From: Epiperipatus broadwayi
Lineage: Eukaryota > Onychophora > Udeonychophora > Euonychophora > Peripatidae
Assembly: GCA_028023455.1 (NCBI GenBank)
Contig: JAQFVV010007268.1
Span: forward strand, 1 to 64,000
Length of the DNA stretch: 64,000 nt
Direction: 5' to 3'
A model generated the notes under the pieces. That model worked only from the letters and a program-made list of their open reading frames with translations. It did not search any database and was not told the DNA's origin. Shown piece by piece: positions 11,666 to 24,064 of the stretch. Position 1 is the stretch's first letter; the number at the start of each line of letters is the position of its first letter. The position numbers and the translations under genes were made by a program.

Positions 11666-12789
11666 CGGATGGATATAATTGTGTGATGTGATGTGATGTA
11701 CCAAAATGTAGTCCAATAAATTATATATATGTTTTGTAAATAAACTTGCTAAATATAAAATATTCTAAGCAGTTATTAATTTATAGAGAGTTCCCCACAT
11801 CTATATATATAATCGCGAACATATTTCAGTTGTAAATTTTTTTTTTTTAAGCAAATGAAATTCTTTCACGAGTAAAACGAGTGAATAGATAAGATTAGGT
11901 ATTATTACATATTATTTTCATTATATCAATTTTATATAGCTTTATTATATTATTACATAGTATGCATTTATATTAGATAAATACATATATATTTAAAGGA
12001 AAATTCGGGATTTATTACGATTATTTTGATTATTATATAATAGGCATATTAAAAGTGGAAATTGAAGTTGTAGAGTAACTATAAAATATTTAAATACATC
12101 TGTTATAAGAGATAGAATGCTATTATTATTGTTAAATATTATATGTGTCAAATATATTTATTAAACATTATAATTTGTTAAAAGTTGTCTTAATAATCTA
12201 TTATTTGTTTAATGGAACATCAAAGGTCTGCAATTATTTAAGTCATAATATATGTTAAATTATAGTCAAATAGTTTAAATTATAGCAATTTGGTTGTGTT
12301 AATCTTTGATCTTTATTAGTACATTTATAATGTCGATTAATAAAACCTATTATATTCCTTGGGAATTTCGCATTGTTTGCTTAGTTGTTGAATGGATATA
12401 TAAATCTCTTATAAATAAGATTTCTTTTATTAAGATTATTTATTTATTTTGCAAATGAATAGTTTTAAGAAAGACTGAGCTAGATTAGTATTTTTTTTTT
12501 ATCAGAGTAATAGAATTACTATGGGTGTATTGGATATCTTGAGTTGGATTGGAAAGTGTCTCTGCTCTTAATTCAAATTAAATCTTATAGATAAAGAATA
12601 TTAAAAGAGTCATATGCTTATGATCTAAGAAGGGAACATTAGAAAGGAGAAGTCAGTGTATATTTTAGTCCTTCTTTCCAAGCTCTAGGAACGCGTATTT
12701 ATTTATTTGTTATTGATGATTGACATAACAAGGGCTTAAATTTTGTAAGCATCATTAGAATGACCGATTTATAACCATGTAGAAATCCC
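11666..12789. other. AT-rich stretch without genes
   Basis: No gene is seen. The right part may belong to a relative of element C in reverse orientation, ending at 12,808, but similarity is weak by eye. Confidence 0.4.
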
Positions 12790-12812
12790 CTCCAGCGGTT
12801 GGTTACAATATA
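12790..12812. repeat. orphan element end, GGTTACAA at (TA)n
   Basis: GGTTACAA at 12,801-12,808 followed by TATATAAATATATA matches the right ends of elements A and C. The matching left end was not found. Confidence 0.35.
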
Positions 12813-12974
12813 TAAATATATATGGATGTACAATACTTATAATGTACTTTGCTAAATTATATGTAAGAAATTTGTACATATAAATGTATATATGCTTTAT
12901 GAAGTATATAATGTTTGAAATAAAGCTGAGGGGTTCCCAAAAGTAACTGGTGTTTTGTAATAGAAAATTGTTCA

Positions 12975-13955
12975 TTTATTTTTAAGAGTTATAAATTTAA
13001 TCTCTTTCAAATTACAGGCCATTTGATGCAATATACTAATCGGAAACATATTTTTCTATTTTCAAAAGAGTTCAGAAAAACTTGCAAAATGATACCTTCT
13101 AACACTGCCTCGTTTTTGCTCCCCCCACTTCTAAGTTCACAATAAAAGATTTGAGATATTTTTTCATTTGAGAGAATTAAAAAAAATTGCATGAAGTGAG
13201 AACTAGTGAGTATGGCTGATAGATAAGCTGGGTTATACTGAATTTAATTAAAAATTGTTTCACCCACAATGCATTGAGTACCAATGTTTTGTTGTGGTGA
13301 AACTTGCGCTTCTCACTTTGCCACAAAACAGCATGCTTACATTTTGCCACGTTAAATAAACATTTTAGATCTTTCAGATAAAACAACTGACCATTAACAA
13401 ACTAATTCTGAGAGGAACATATTGTTTGCATCAAAAAAATATCAGCATTGTCTTGACATTGGACTTCACTATCACACTTTTTAGTGATGTGGTGAATTTG
13501 ACACTTCCATTAAACCTTTCATAAACTTGGTTTTTTTCCAAGATCATCTTGCTTATAATCAATTTCAAGCATTATAACTGTTTTCCCTGCTGCTTTCCCT
13601 AAAAGAAAACAGAATTTCATGTTCCAACTTTTCAATCATTACAAAAATTGACAAATTGTGAAATGCACTTTACAAAGACAATACGCTATATGGCACAATG
13701 ATTTCACATGGTGAATTCATTTGGAAGATTGATGCAGAAGTCATTGTGAGAATTATATAACAGCAGAGATATATACTACAGCAGGTGCATATATTAAAGA
13801 ACTATTAGTTATTTTTAAGTCTCCCACTCATAGTTAAACTTAACTAAAAACTGAAAATGTTTTTATTCTAGACATAACATATTTTGTAAAGCCTTACACC
13901 TATATACTCATATGCCATTATAACCAAGTTTAACTCAATTCATAGAAAGATGAAA
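12975..13955. other. no gene recognised
   Basis: Somewhat less AT-rich than its surroundings, with two short minus-strand frames (60 and 68 codons) that match no family I know. It may be an old unrecognised repeat. Confidence 0.35.
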
Positions 13956-13959
13956 ATCA

Positions 13960-14400
13960 CTCCAAGTGTAACCCAATCCATGGCAGGATGAAAATCACTT
14001 TAAGTTTAATTCTTTTATCCAGAATTTTATACACTTTATTTTATCCATCTAGCTTAGATGTAACTTCTTTTCCAGATCTCTTAATTACTCTTCAATCTAG
14101 TTTAAAACTTTAGTTATCCATCTTTAGATATCTTTTCAAGTAATATGTCTAGATAATGTTATTTCAATCCATTAATTCTGCTAATGACATTGCCTTCAGT
14201 CTCCATTTGTTGATTTCAACAAACATCTCTTATACTTTGTTGGGTTATCTCATATATAATTGTTTATTATTACACTGAATCACCCAAGTTTTATATTTCT
14301 AATGAACACTTTTAAACTTTTAAGCATATTCCCACTTAATAGCAAATGATTCTTATCAAAAGTTTGAGACAACAGTTTAATTTTTATCTATTATGTTTCA
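13960..14400 (-). pseudogene. decayed RTE LINE 3' end
   Basis: By eye it aligns in order with the 3' third of the RTE copy at 60.1-63.4 kb: a diverged CTGCAGGAT-type tail, TTTATCCATC, the TCCATCT segment, the AATATGTC(C/T)AG segment and an AACATCTCT segment. No usable frame remains. It is a dead, 5'-truncated insertion on the minus strand. Confidence 0.6.
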
Positions 14401-14454
14401 TTGTATTAATAAATTAATCAGGGTACTTTAAATTTAAAAGAGGCAAAAGTCTTC

Positions 14455-14520
14455 ATACAGTAGTGCTGTCCAGTGCAATCCAGAGGAATCAATGAATGCA
14501 AGAAGGCTTGTTAATAATTG
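14455..14520. repeat. R2-family repeat fragment
   Basis: CATACAGTAGTGCTGTCCAG and the following GCAATCC...AATGAATGCAAGAAGG match the outer arm of the R2-family hammerhead repeat (compare 16,987 and 34,836). The ribozyme part is absent. Confidence 0.65.
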
Positions 14521-14573
14521 AAGTTATTAAAGCTAATAAACGTATTCTGTTTCTTCATATTTCAATTTTATTG

Positions 14574-14633
14574 TAACGTGCAAAATATAAAATGCGCTAA
14601 CACGCACACAAAGCTGAAGACAAATAAAAAATG
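14574..14633 (+). repeat. PLE terminal inverted repeat, left
   Basis: It is the reverse complement of 16,305-16,370, starting TAACGTGCAAAATATAAAAT and ending in a GACAAATAAAAAATG tail. The right copy has 4 extra bases in its CGCACA region. Confidence 0.9.
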
Positions 14634-14776
14634 TATATATATTTATTTTATTTTAATATATATATTTAATTAAGTGGCTAAGCACTTTCAAGAGTCAGAT
14701 CCCTCATATTCATAGCCATTTTGTAAATAGATAAGAAATTGATTAGGAGCGATGTAAATTTATGCAAATGCTGTAG

Positions 14777-16307
14777 TTACGTATTCCATTTCCGGGATAT
14801 TTTGTAGCAAGAGTCTTTTCTATTTATGACATCACTATATCTAGCAATAAAGTAAGCATCTTTTATCTTCCTTTTGAGATCTTGTTGCTCTCTGCAAACC
14901 ACAACTGGATCTCTAGGTTGGCAATCATGACCAGCTGATGTGCAGTGCTGTGCAAAAACTGAACTATAAGAAGTGTCCACCAGTGCTTTATTATATGAGT
15001 ATGTATGTTGGGATAGCCTAGTGGACAGAGAGGCCCTGGTCTCACCATAATATGATGATTTACAATATTTTTCAGGGCAGGCAATATTATAGACCACCTG
15101 AGGTGTCAGTGAAGGTGATAGGCTCTCTTTAGTGTTATTGATTAGTTTGTTGGAGTTGGGAGGTGTGTGGAAGCATAAATGATATTTATTTTTTAATATA
15201 TTGTAAAAACTTTTATGCACATTAGGCAGATAAGAGAGTAGAAGTCCTTGCTTGTCTGTGTTAGGGGCCTGTTTATTGATTTTAGAGCAAAATTGTTTTA
15301 TTTTCTTGTGAATTAAATTCTGATTAAAACCAACTTTTATTAGGTCATTCCTGTATGATGCTAGATTAGCTTTTTTATCTGCCTCAAATTTACAAAGGTG
15401 CATATTTCTATACAAAAATGAAGTTAAGCCAGAGAGTTTGTGGTTAGTTGGTGAATTGGAGAGGGGGTGGGAGTGTACTCTAACTTCAAGGGGTTTGATG
15501 AGCATCTTATAATTAAGATGTGTGTGCTCTCACTGAATGTGTATGTCTAGGTATTTAACTTGTTTATGACTGTTTTCATTCTCTATGTTGAACGTAAGTC
15601 CTGTGGTATTTTGGACTTCAGTTTTAATTTGTAGAATAATCAGAGTAGGGGTGGCTATGAAGAGATCATCAACATATCTAATGTAGATGGATAGTAAGTT
15701 AGATTCTTGATATTTTGGAATTATTTGTTTTTCAAAGTAATTTAACACTATACTTGAGATGATGCCTCTCATAGGTAGTCCCATTGGCCAACCATTTTTT
15801 ATATAAAACCACTGGTTGTGAAAGAAAGCCATAATATTTTTATCAATCCATGATTAAAAAGTCTATAATAAAGTCAATCAGTGGCTGAGGTGAGTTGTGG
15901 TTTATAAGCTCTTCTTTTATTATGTGAATAGATTTAGCTCAACAAATGGAGCCATACAATTCTAAAACATCAATAGAAGCTAGTGTGGTGTCAGGGTTCA
16001 AAACTAGGTCCTTTATTTTTGTTACAAATTGAAATGAAGAATTTGTAGTATATGTACCGAATCCCAAGGCTTGTATGAGCTGTTGGTTAACCCACTTTGC
16101 TTTGTTGGAATAGTGCATCCTTCCAAAATCCAAAATTAGCCACAAAGGAATATTAGCCTTGTGAATTTTGGCATTGGCAAACATTCTTGGAGGAATGGAT
16201 GCAGATGGGTAAAGTCTGTAATACTCAGCCTTAGAAAAGGCTTTATTGCAGTGTGGTCTGACACTGGAAGAAATAAACTTATCCTTATTTAATTTGTTAT
16301 TATTCAT
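14777..16307 (-). pseudogene. Penelope-like reverse transcriptase with GIY-YIG endonuclease, broken
   Basis: Three minus-strand pieces read in order. The first, 16,307-15,939, carries PPRMFANAKIHK and NKAKWVNQQLIQ, typical of PLE RT. The second, 15,832-15,530, carries the YVDD catalytic box and a GLPM..GI motif. The third, 15,505-14,777, carries HLCKFEADKK and a C-terminal GIY-YIG-like domain with YYGET, NRK and C/H zinc-finger-like residues. Breaks: a TGA near 15,936-15,945, a frameshift at about 15,840, and a single in-frame TGA at 15,530. The N-terminal RT segment is absent. The family reverse-transcribes element RNA and nicks target DNA. This copy cannot make a full protein. Confidence 0.85.
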
Positions 16308-16370
16308 TTTTTATTTGTCTTCAGCTTTGTGTGCTTGTGCGTGTTAGCGCATTTTATATTTTGCACGTTA
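16305..16370 (-). repeat. PLE terminal inverted repeat, right
   Basis: Inverted counterpart of 14,574-14,633. Its inner end overlaps the start of the first coding piece at 16,307. Confidence 0.9.
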
Positions 16371-16424
16371 GAACAATTAGCCACGAAGTTTAAACTGTTT
16401 GCTTATTTCAATTTTATTGTAAAT

Positions 16425-16970
16425 AAAATGTAAATAATTTTTTATTTTCAAATTTTATCTTATTTATCTCTTTCTCGCTTATTACAACTGATTCTAGTCA
16501 CACATCATGTTTAGAATAAGCATTATATTTGCCCTGAGATCATAGATTATTTCTATAAATATAATTTGAAATTAACAAAATTGACCTTTAATTTCTTAAT
16601 ATATTCTTTAAACCCTTTTCATATTTATTTACTGATGTAGATGTAAAAAAAAGTTTAAATATTTTTCAAAGGTTTCATTATTTATGTACTGAATTTTATT
16701 AAAGATTAGATCCCAGCTTTACATTTTTAAACCTCTGCATATACCATTACAGTATATAACCAAAAATTTGAAAATTATGAAAAAAAATTATTCACATACA
16801 TTTTCTAAAAAGAAAAATTTTCTTTAACTTTCACAAATAAAAACAGGGCATAATAGATAGGTCCAAAATAGGAACTACAGTAACTCACAAGTCAGATATA
16901 CAAAGAATTATTTAAATAAGCTTCACGTCACATGATTGCCATTCTTTATGCTTACACAAACTGTTTTCAC
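16425..16970. other. AT-rich stretch without genes
   Basis: Nothing recognisable. Confidence 0.5.
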
Positions 16971-16974
16971 AGAG

Positions 16975-17270
16975 ACTAAACTCTCCATACAATAGCACCA
17001 CTCAGTGCAAGTCAGAGTAATCAATGGATGCAAAAAGGTTTATACATAAAATCATAAACTAATGCTTACTATCCCCAGACTAGTTTTTAGCTTGTGGCTT
17101 TCATCATTGAGGAGCCTTGGATCTGAGAGGCACAAGATAGAAACTAGTCCAGGGATACTGGATACATAGATATTAGATAGGGATTTTATGCACAAACCTT
17201 CTTGCATCTATTGATTACACTGGCTTGCACTGAGTGGCACCACTGTATAGAGAGTTTATGTCTGTTAAAT
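16975..17270. repeat. R2-family foldback
   Basis: Left arm from 16,978 (CTCCATACAATAGCACCACT) and right arm ending near 17,270 (AGTGGCACCACTGTATAGAG) are inverted copies. The middle carries hammerhead-related sequence: a mutated full core on the minus strand (17,112-17,073) and a half core on the plus strand (GAAACTAGTC near 17,135). Confidence 0.8.
17073..17112 (-). ncRNA. R2-family hammerhead remnant
   Basis: Minus strand: helix I strand CCTCA, then ATGATGA (should be CTGATGA), AAGCCACAAGCTA, AAAA (should be GAAA), the palindromic ACTAGT with C at the cleavage position, and TGGGG, which pairs with CCTCA. The two core changes predict no activity. Confidence 0.5.
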
Positions 17271-17279
17271 AAGTTTGCA

Positions 17280-18785
17280 AATAATTTCTATTCTTATGTC
17301 AATGCCTCATCAAATAAAAAAAGTACCTTTCTTATTTGATAAATAGATAATTCCCAAATCAGGTTTCGGTATTCATACAAAAAATAGGCATTATTTGTCA
17401 GTTTATTTAAATGATTTTTTCAAAGTGTGATTTTTAAATTGTTTCCTTTATTTATGAATGGTAAAGAAAATTTATTATTTTTTAATTGATTTATATAAAT
17501 AAAAAAAATCTCCTTAAAGAAATATATTTTATTGCAACAGAATATATCAGTTGAATTTCATTCACTTTTCTATGATTAAAAAATAAAGCCTTTTCCCACA
17601 CATAATCCTGCAGCTTTTCACTATAACACACATACATACATAGTATGAGATAGTGTGCATAGTTGAAGGTTGCTTGAAACTCTGAGTTCAAATTCCCTAT
17701 ATGTATAACACACATACAGTGGAATGTCTCTTATTACAAAAAATCGATAAAGACGAATATATAATTAAAAGACTAAAGGACTGTCTAGTACTTATCTAAA
17801 ATTATATAAGTACATGGAAAGAATTATGTATACACATAATTTAAAATATAAAACTAAAATGTATATTGTATAATTTTATAAAATGAGATCTAGTCGACAT
17901 AAGCCTCATTTGTCAGCTTACATTACATAACTCCAAATATATAAAATTAAAATCATACTGAGAAGAAATAAACATATTAAATACAGGTTAAATTTCAATT
18001 ATATTTATAATTTAAGTATTCTCAAATACAAACTAATAAAGCCCAATTAAAAATTGAATGTTACTTCAATGACTCATATATCTTTCAGTTAAATTTTATT
18101 ACACATTTAGCTCTGCATATTTTTAAGATAATAATGAGAAGAATATATATGATTTATAATTTTGCCACTTATAAAACAACCATTGCAATTAGCTAAACAT
18201 ACATTATGACTCTCTTACGATATAATAATAACTACTCTAGTTGAGCATTTGCATTCTGGACAATCAATTCCAAACAGTTAAATAATTAATTATGACGCCT
18301 TCTTAAAATTACAAAATAATATAATGCCATATTTTTGTTATAATATTTTAGACTGACTAACAATGTAATATTGAACAATATTTTCAAATATAATCCTTTT
18401 GGGAAAACTATATTTTTCAATAAAAAAACTATCCTTACAATTTATTGTATTTTACTTGTATTTTACAAACCCTTATCTATTGCAAATAATATTTTTTAAT
18501 ATTTAATCATTAATATCATTACAAACATAAAATCTCTTTTCCAGTTAATAATCCAATAAGACATCACATGACCTTCAAAACAAGGCATACTTGTTTATAC
18601 ATTTTTCTATATATTACAATGTAAAATGACAAAAAAAAAATCAAGTCAGATGTCACATTACTTAATTTAATAAGCTTGTATTTACAAATGTTATACATAG
18701 ACCTCGCAAAATTCACGTTTGCAATTTTATATGCAAGTATTGCATAATATTTTACATTAAACATTAAATTACATTTTACTCTTTG
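17280..18785. other. AT-rich stretch, one tRNA-like remnant
   Basis: The only recognisable item is a B-box-like CTGAGTTCAAATTCCCTAT near 17,682, resembling the tRNA-like part of R1 repeats. No gene is seen. Confidence 0.45.
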
Positions 18786-18864
18786 TATTTTAACTCAAAG
18801 GTAGCATGGATTTGAGAGCTGATGATTACTGTATTGAGCCTCCATATATATATATATATATTAT

Positions 18865-18889
18865 AACAGGGCTGGGTTCAAACCCTGTT
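18865..18889 (+). repeat. B-box-like hairpin next to (TA)n
   Basis: AACAGGG pairs with CCCTGTT around a loop containing GGGTTCAAA, like a tRNA T-arm. It sits right after (TA)n and is probably the edge of an unidentified tRNA-derived repeat. Confidence 0.4.
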
Positions 18890-20480
18890 CTAAGGTATAG
18901 TATGATATCAGCGAGCATATATATACTTGATCAAAGGGATATTAAGTTAGATTATTTTTCTTTTTTATATATATGTATGTGTGTATATATTTTAAATGGT
19001 TAAACAAAAATAGTTTGAAACAGAAGAGGGAGGGGGTTTATATGGTTTGTGCTCTTGTATTTTGTTTAGAAGCGCATATATTTATATTGCTGCATGGGTG
19101 AATAAGTGTAATAAATTCATAAAAAGAAGAAAATTTACATGGCCATGCTTTAATTCCAAGATGGACGATGAAGGACAGAATTTCCAAAAAGAAATGTTAA
19201 TTGCAAAGAAAGAATAAAAAAAAAGTATAAATCGCTATTGTAATAGATAAAAGTATTTTAATTACAAAAGGAAAAGTTGCTGAAAGGTTTTGTTTGTTCA
19301 AACCATGTGGTTTCATTTAAAAAAGAAAAAAAGGAACAATAGTATTTTTAATTAAGGAGTTTGAAAGCCGAACTTAAAAAGACATTCCAGAACTGTCAAT
19401 GCCACGAGCAAGATCACAGAAAGATCAGTTTAAAAATTATATATATTCATCTGCCATGAATAGGCTGGGGTAAACAGACAAAAATGAACCAGGCTCTGCC
19501 AGCCATCCTGTGGAGGTATTGCGGTTGCTGTCCATATCTGAACGAAGCCCTTTCCAAACTACAGGCATAATGACATTCACTGAACATCACTTATCATGCC
19601 CACAGAATCAACGGAGAGCTACAACAAAAAAATCACTAATTCACTACATCACAACATCAAGCAAGCAAATATTACCATTCATCCACACCTGGGAAAGAAA
19701 CATCAAGGTAAGAAGAAATGATTTCTCAAATGTTAATCATCTCATAAATAAGAACTTATTTTCAGTAAAATAATAAAGCATCAGGGCTAAAGGAAAACAA
19801 AGAAACATTTGAAATATCACCCAGCACAATTCTATGAATGAATAGATTAGATAATGACTTATGGCATGTACTTTGTATTCTATGATTTATATGTTTTGTT
19901 ATATTTTATGAACCTATGATGGGGGTATGTTTGCATGCATGATATTCAAATATGGGAGCACAAGCCAATACATGATTATGGGTTTTGGTTTGTTTCTTTT
20001 AATAAATATTAAATTTGTGTTTAAATTACGAGTGTGTGCATTCAATGTTGATTTCTTTTAGGATTTAGATCGTATTGTAAAGTTAGAGAGTAGTGTTAAA
20101 ACAAAATAATGTATTCAGGGAATCGTTTGAGTGTTTGCATGTGCATTTGGTTTTTCCCCCCACCTCTTTCCCATGGTCAATGACCACCATCCCTGAGTGA
20201 GCTAGCCAGAGGTAGGACCTCTATTTATTCAAAATTGATACTCGATCTCTTCCAGCATAATTCTTATTTATTTGTAGATAGGATTGGCACTTGGAGTCAA
20301 CAAATGACATCCATAAATATGCTGGGCAAGTGTTAAGATTACCATGCAGAACTACTTATATATATATATGTTCGCATTATAATTTTTCTTTAAAAAAAAA
20401 AGGAAGAAACTTAGGATTTAAATTCGTAAATATGCATATACCATATATATATATGCGATTCACACAAACAGCGTAAACCG
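18890..20480. other. no confirmed gene; weak exon-like stretch
   Basis: Between about 19,380 and 19,707 the DNA is less AT-rich, is open in one plus-strand frame from 19,510, and ends in CAAG followed by GTAAGAAG at 19,708, a good match to a splice donor. The translated residues match no family I recognise and no acceptor or second exon could be tied to it. An unrelated old repeat is equally likely. Confidence 0.2.
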
Positions 20481-20483
20481 TTA

Positions 20484-23260
20484 CAATATATATTGTACCA
20501 AGATCGTAGTTGGTATATAATAATTTTATCTAAAAAAATTAGTAAAACAAAAATCTTTCGTTAAAAAAGAAATAATAGGTAACAGTTTAAGAGTTTTATT
20601 GCAGTTTGTTTTCGTCAAAATAAGATTTAAAAGTCAAAGACTTTTAAAATAAAAGTTGCAATTAATTAATTAGAACTGTCAAACTAAAAGATGTGAGTTT
20701 AAAGAGTTTGTCATATTATTATTATTAGTTGAAATATAATTCAAAAGTCTAAAAATATAAATCTCTTTTCATTCAAGTTAAGGTAAAAAAGTAATCTTAA
20801 AAACTAAATAATGAATTGATCTTAAATTATACATGTGTGTAAATGCAAGCTTGTTAATAAAATGTATATGTGCATAAATGATAAATGCGTGTATATGTGC
20901 GTGTTAAAATAAATATTAAAAATAAATGAAAGTTATCATTAAAAAACACAGTGGTGGCTACTAATTAAAAATATAAAACAACATGTTTGCATGGCTACTA
21001 CTAATTAAACAATCTTCAAAAACACGTAATCAACAGATCATCAAAGGAATTTCGACAACAGATATTGCTGGAAGATATAAAATAACAACACATCATATAT
21101 ATAAATAGCCAAGTTTTTATCAGACATTTTAGTCGAGTTAATTGCATCAGAATTGCATTAGAGTTGCGTTTTGAGATAACAGTTCAGTACAATCTATCAG
21201 TAAGTTATATCAGAATCAAGAATGCAGTATTAAAACCTCAGAAAACATACATCTTTCTCCAGTCTGAAGTCTGATGAAAACAGCCAATATACCTGATCTT
21301 AAGTGATGCCCACGTAACAACCTGAAGCCGCTCAATATCTAATTGTCTCCAGAAATAATACCAACTAATAATCATCAAATCTCCACAGGAAAACTTCAAA
21401 TCTAACAGGTTAGAAATATTTCATCAAAAGCAGCAAACAACAAAAAAAAATACACATTCTAAAATCCTAGGTAAATAACATTTTTCTTATATTCCTCTAT
21501 AAAGTAGCCATCACATTTGTAAACATTCGTAAAAGAGTCAAGTTAAAGAACTCTATAGCACATAAAAATGAACTATTAATTTGTGTGTTCTAAATATATG
21601 CATTTTATATTACTTAATGCTTTGTTATATATGTCAGTGTGTGAATTAATATGTGCGTGATCATTATATTTAAAATATCAGTATTATGTTAGTAAATAAG
21701 ATTTATAAAAATATTTAGAGTATAAATGTTAATTAAATAAATTGTCTTTAAACTTAAGCTTTATTTTGTCAGTCAATTCCTTTTATCAATTCTTCTTATC
21801 AATTCTTTTCACCACTATTATGAAACAATAATTTGTGATTGAGTAAAAATAGACTGAGCTAGTTAAGGGATTTTTTGAGCGCTGGATTATGGGCCTACTG
21901 TTCGAACATGTTAGTCTTAGACTAGCTGGCGCCCAGGGTTTACTCCTAAACAAATAAAGTGTTTGGATAGTAGGGGTTTGAATCTATCAGCCGAGGTAGG
22001 CCATGATCTGGAAATGTGATCATGTTATGCATTGCATAACTTGAGCTGATCATGGGTATTGTTGACAGCTCTGCTATCAATAATATTCTCCACTTTGCTC
22101 AAACGTTCCAGTTCGTTCGTATAATATTTGTAATATAAGATGATAAATATATTATAAATTAGGTTTGAACACAGTTAAACGCAGCGAGAAGAGTATGTTG
22201 GAGTCTCAACGGGCTGAACCTGGCACAAATGGTGTAACCAACATGGGCTGAACCTGTCATAAATGACAGTTAACTAAATACTTTGTTTGAAATTTTTTTT
22301 TATACAAATAGATGAGCTAGTCATGGTCTTGGCATTGAATTAGTGGCCATTGTTCAAAGTGCATTGTTTATTCTTCTGAATATATAACTGGTGCCCATGT
22401 TTATATTAAACAAAAAAGTGCTTTAAACTTGGTGTTGAATTCAACAGTCGAGAAGAAGTTATGTCCTGGAAATGTAACGCTAGTTATATATTTTATAGCT
22501 ATCGTTTGGACATACATACTCTCCAAGTATGTTCTTCTCTGCCTAAGAGACCGGTATATTCGAACCTCCCATATTCAAACCTGGTACAATATATATACCA
22601 CCTTTTCTGTTAAAAGGAGGTTGCCTTGACAACAGTTTGAAATTGTTGATTGTTATCTATATTGGGAAATAACTTTTTACTTTAGAAACAACATATTTTT
22701 GAATACAGTATAGCTATACTTTATATCCATTTGGAAGACGTAAGTGTTGACTGGTTTCTAATGGTTTTATATATACATGTAACAAAAATGACTATCTAAT
22801 ATCAAACTATATTTGTATACATACATATGCGTGTGAACGCATGCATACTCATTTTGATAGCTCAGTGAATCAGATACTAAGATTGCAAAAGATTGATTTT
22901 TTTATAAATCTAATATATATATATATTCATTAACAAATATGCAGAAATTGTGTTACTAATGGAACAAATAATAAACATTCTAAAATTGCTATTTAAATTG
23001 TCACAACCAATTTCTTGATTCAAAATGCATTTGTTGAAATGCTTCTTATTTCAATGCATTCAACTGAAAATCCCACTGAATTTTACAAAATGATAATTTA
23101 AATGTTTAACTGAACTGCAAATTTATTCGTTACTACAATAAAATATTTCGGTAAATATTACTTATGAAGTTAACGTCATCATGCTTATAGTAACAAAGAT
23201 ATATAGAAAAAAAGTAACGATGCTTACATACGCACAACTGTGTGTATATATATATTTATA
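20484..23260. other. no gene; possible old LTR-element traces
   Basis: A TATATAAATAGCC box lies at about 21,100. TGGCGCCCAGGG near 21,926 resembles a retroelement primer-binding site, and a related segment (TGGTGCCCATG) recurs near 22,389 in a block duplicated about 470 bp apart (21,840-22,040 and 22,300-22,470). These hint at a decayed LTR element, but no coding sequence supports it. Confidence 0.25.
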
Positions 23261-23261
23261 T

Positions 23262-23320
23262 AAAGAGAGAGAGAGAGTGAGAGACAGATAGGAAGGGAAA
23301 GAGAGATGCACATAAGATAA
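23262..23320. repeat. (GA)n-rich microsatellite
   Basis: GAGAGAGAGAGA followed by interrupted GA/GGA units. A C12 run follows at about 23,403 and (CA)n/(TA)n near 23,478-23,500. Confidence 0.85.
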
Positions 23321-23544
23321 AAACTAATGGCAATTTGTTTTTTATTTGCCACATCAAAAAAAAAGTTCCTTCATTAACCATGTCTTCTTTTTTTTATCCT
23401 TCACCCCCCCCCCCGTGTCAGGAGTGCATACTAATTGTTAACTTTTACTATTTGATTACAGAGTAAGATTCTTCATTACACACACACACATATATATATA
23501 TGATAGATATAGAAGAAAAGTCCCTAAAAGCGAAACTCAGTCAT

Positions 23545-24062
23545 TAACTATCCTGATATAGTGAAAATTTCACTACAGAAATGTTACTCATTATTGGATA
23601 ATCTTCAGTCTAATGAATGACTAATAAAAATTATTAACATACTTTTATTAAGCGATTTGTATCAAAGTTGTGAGCGCAATATATTTGACACTTGTCAATT
23701 AAATTGTAGCAATTTGCTATCTATATATACACTGAACAACGATAAAGATATGTGTAAGAATTTGTGGTCTGAACCATTTGGTGAATGCTGATTCAGTACA
23801 AAATGTGCATCTTGGATTCATAGATCTTTTCCACATGTCTTGGTCATATGTTTATAATTACATCCCTCAACAAACAGGATAGAAAACAGTCTGTACCTTG
23901 TGTGAGAGTGGTGTAGTAATAATTATACTACAAAAATATTATTCATTGTTGAATAATCTCTAGTCTAATGAATGACAAATAAAAATTATTAATATACTTT
24001 TATTAAGTGATTTAACACATCAATTAAACAGTAGTAATGTGCTCTCTCTATATATATATATA
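23545..24062 (+). mobile_element. retrozyme-like tandem array, left part (about 355-bp unit)
   Basis: The block starting ACTACAGAAATGTTACTCAT (23,572) recurs at 23,927, so the unit is about 355 bp. A decayed hammerhead (23,774-23,815) lies between the two. The second unit stops in (TA)n at 24,062, where element A begins. Its missing leader (TTGAACAATGATAG) continues at 28,650 after A, followed by the next ribozyme. One array of at least three partial units was therefore interrupted by A. The body differs from the 472-bp R1 unit although the ribozyme is related. Confidence 0.7.
23774..23815 (+). ncRNA. R1-type hammerhead, decayed (copy h)
   Basis: CCATTTGGTGA replaces CCAACTGATGA and AAAA replaces GAAA. 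The stem II region ATGCT...AGTAC and the GCATCTTGG end still align. Inactive by inspection. Confidence 0.5.
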
Positions 24063-24064
24063 TA

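Larger units (their letters stand above)
14573..16370 (-). mobile_element. Penelope-like element with inverted terminal repeats
   Basis: A broken PLE coding region (14,777-16,307, minus) lies between inverted repeats of about 60-65 bp: 14,574-14,633 and 16,305-16,370, identical apart from a 4-bp difference and minor edge changes. Outside them a 19-bp direct repeat (TATTTCAATTTTATTGTAA) occurs at 14,558-14,576 and 16,404-16,422. PLEs are known for terminal repeats in direct or inverted orientation. The 5' part of the RT is missing, so the copy is truncated. It is inserted among R2-family repeats. Confidence 0.8.

Noticed and set aside
21926-21945. Retroviral or LTR-element primer-binding site
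   Set aside because: Only the first eight or so bases match a tRNA-lysine-type site and no LTR pair or coding sequence is nearby.
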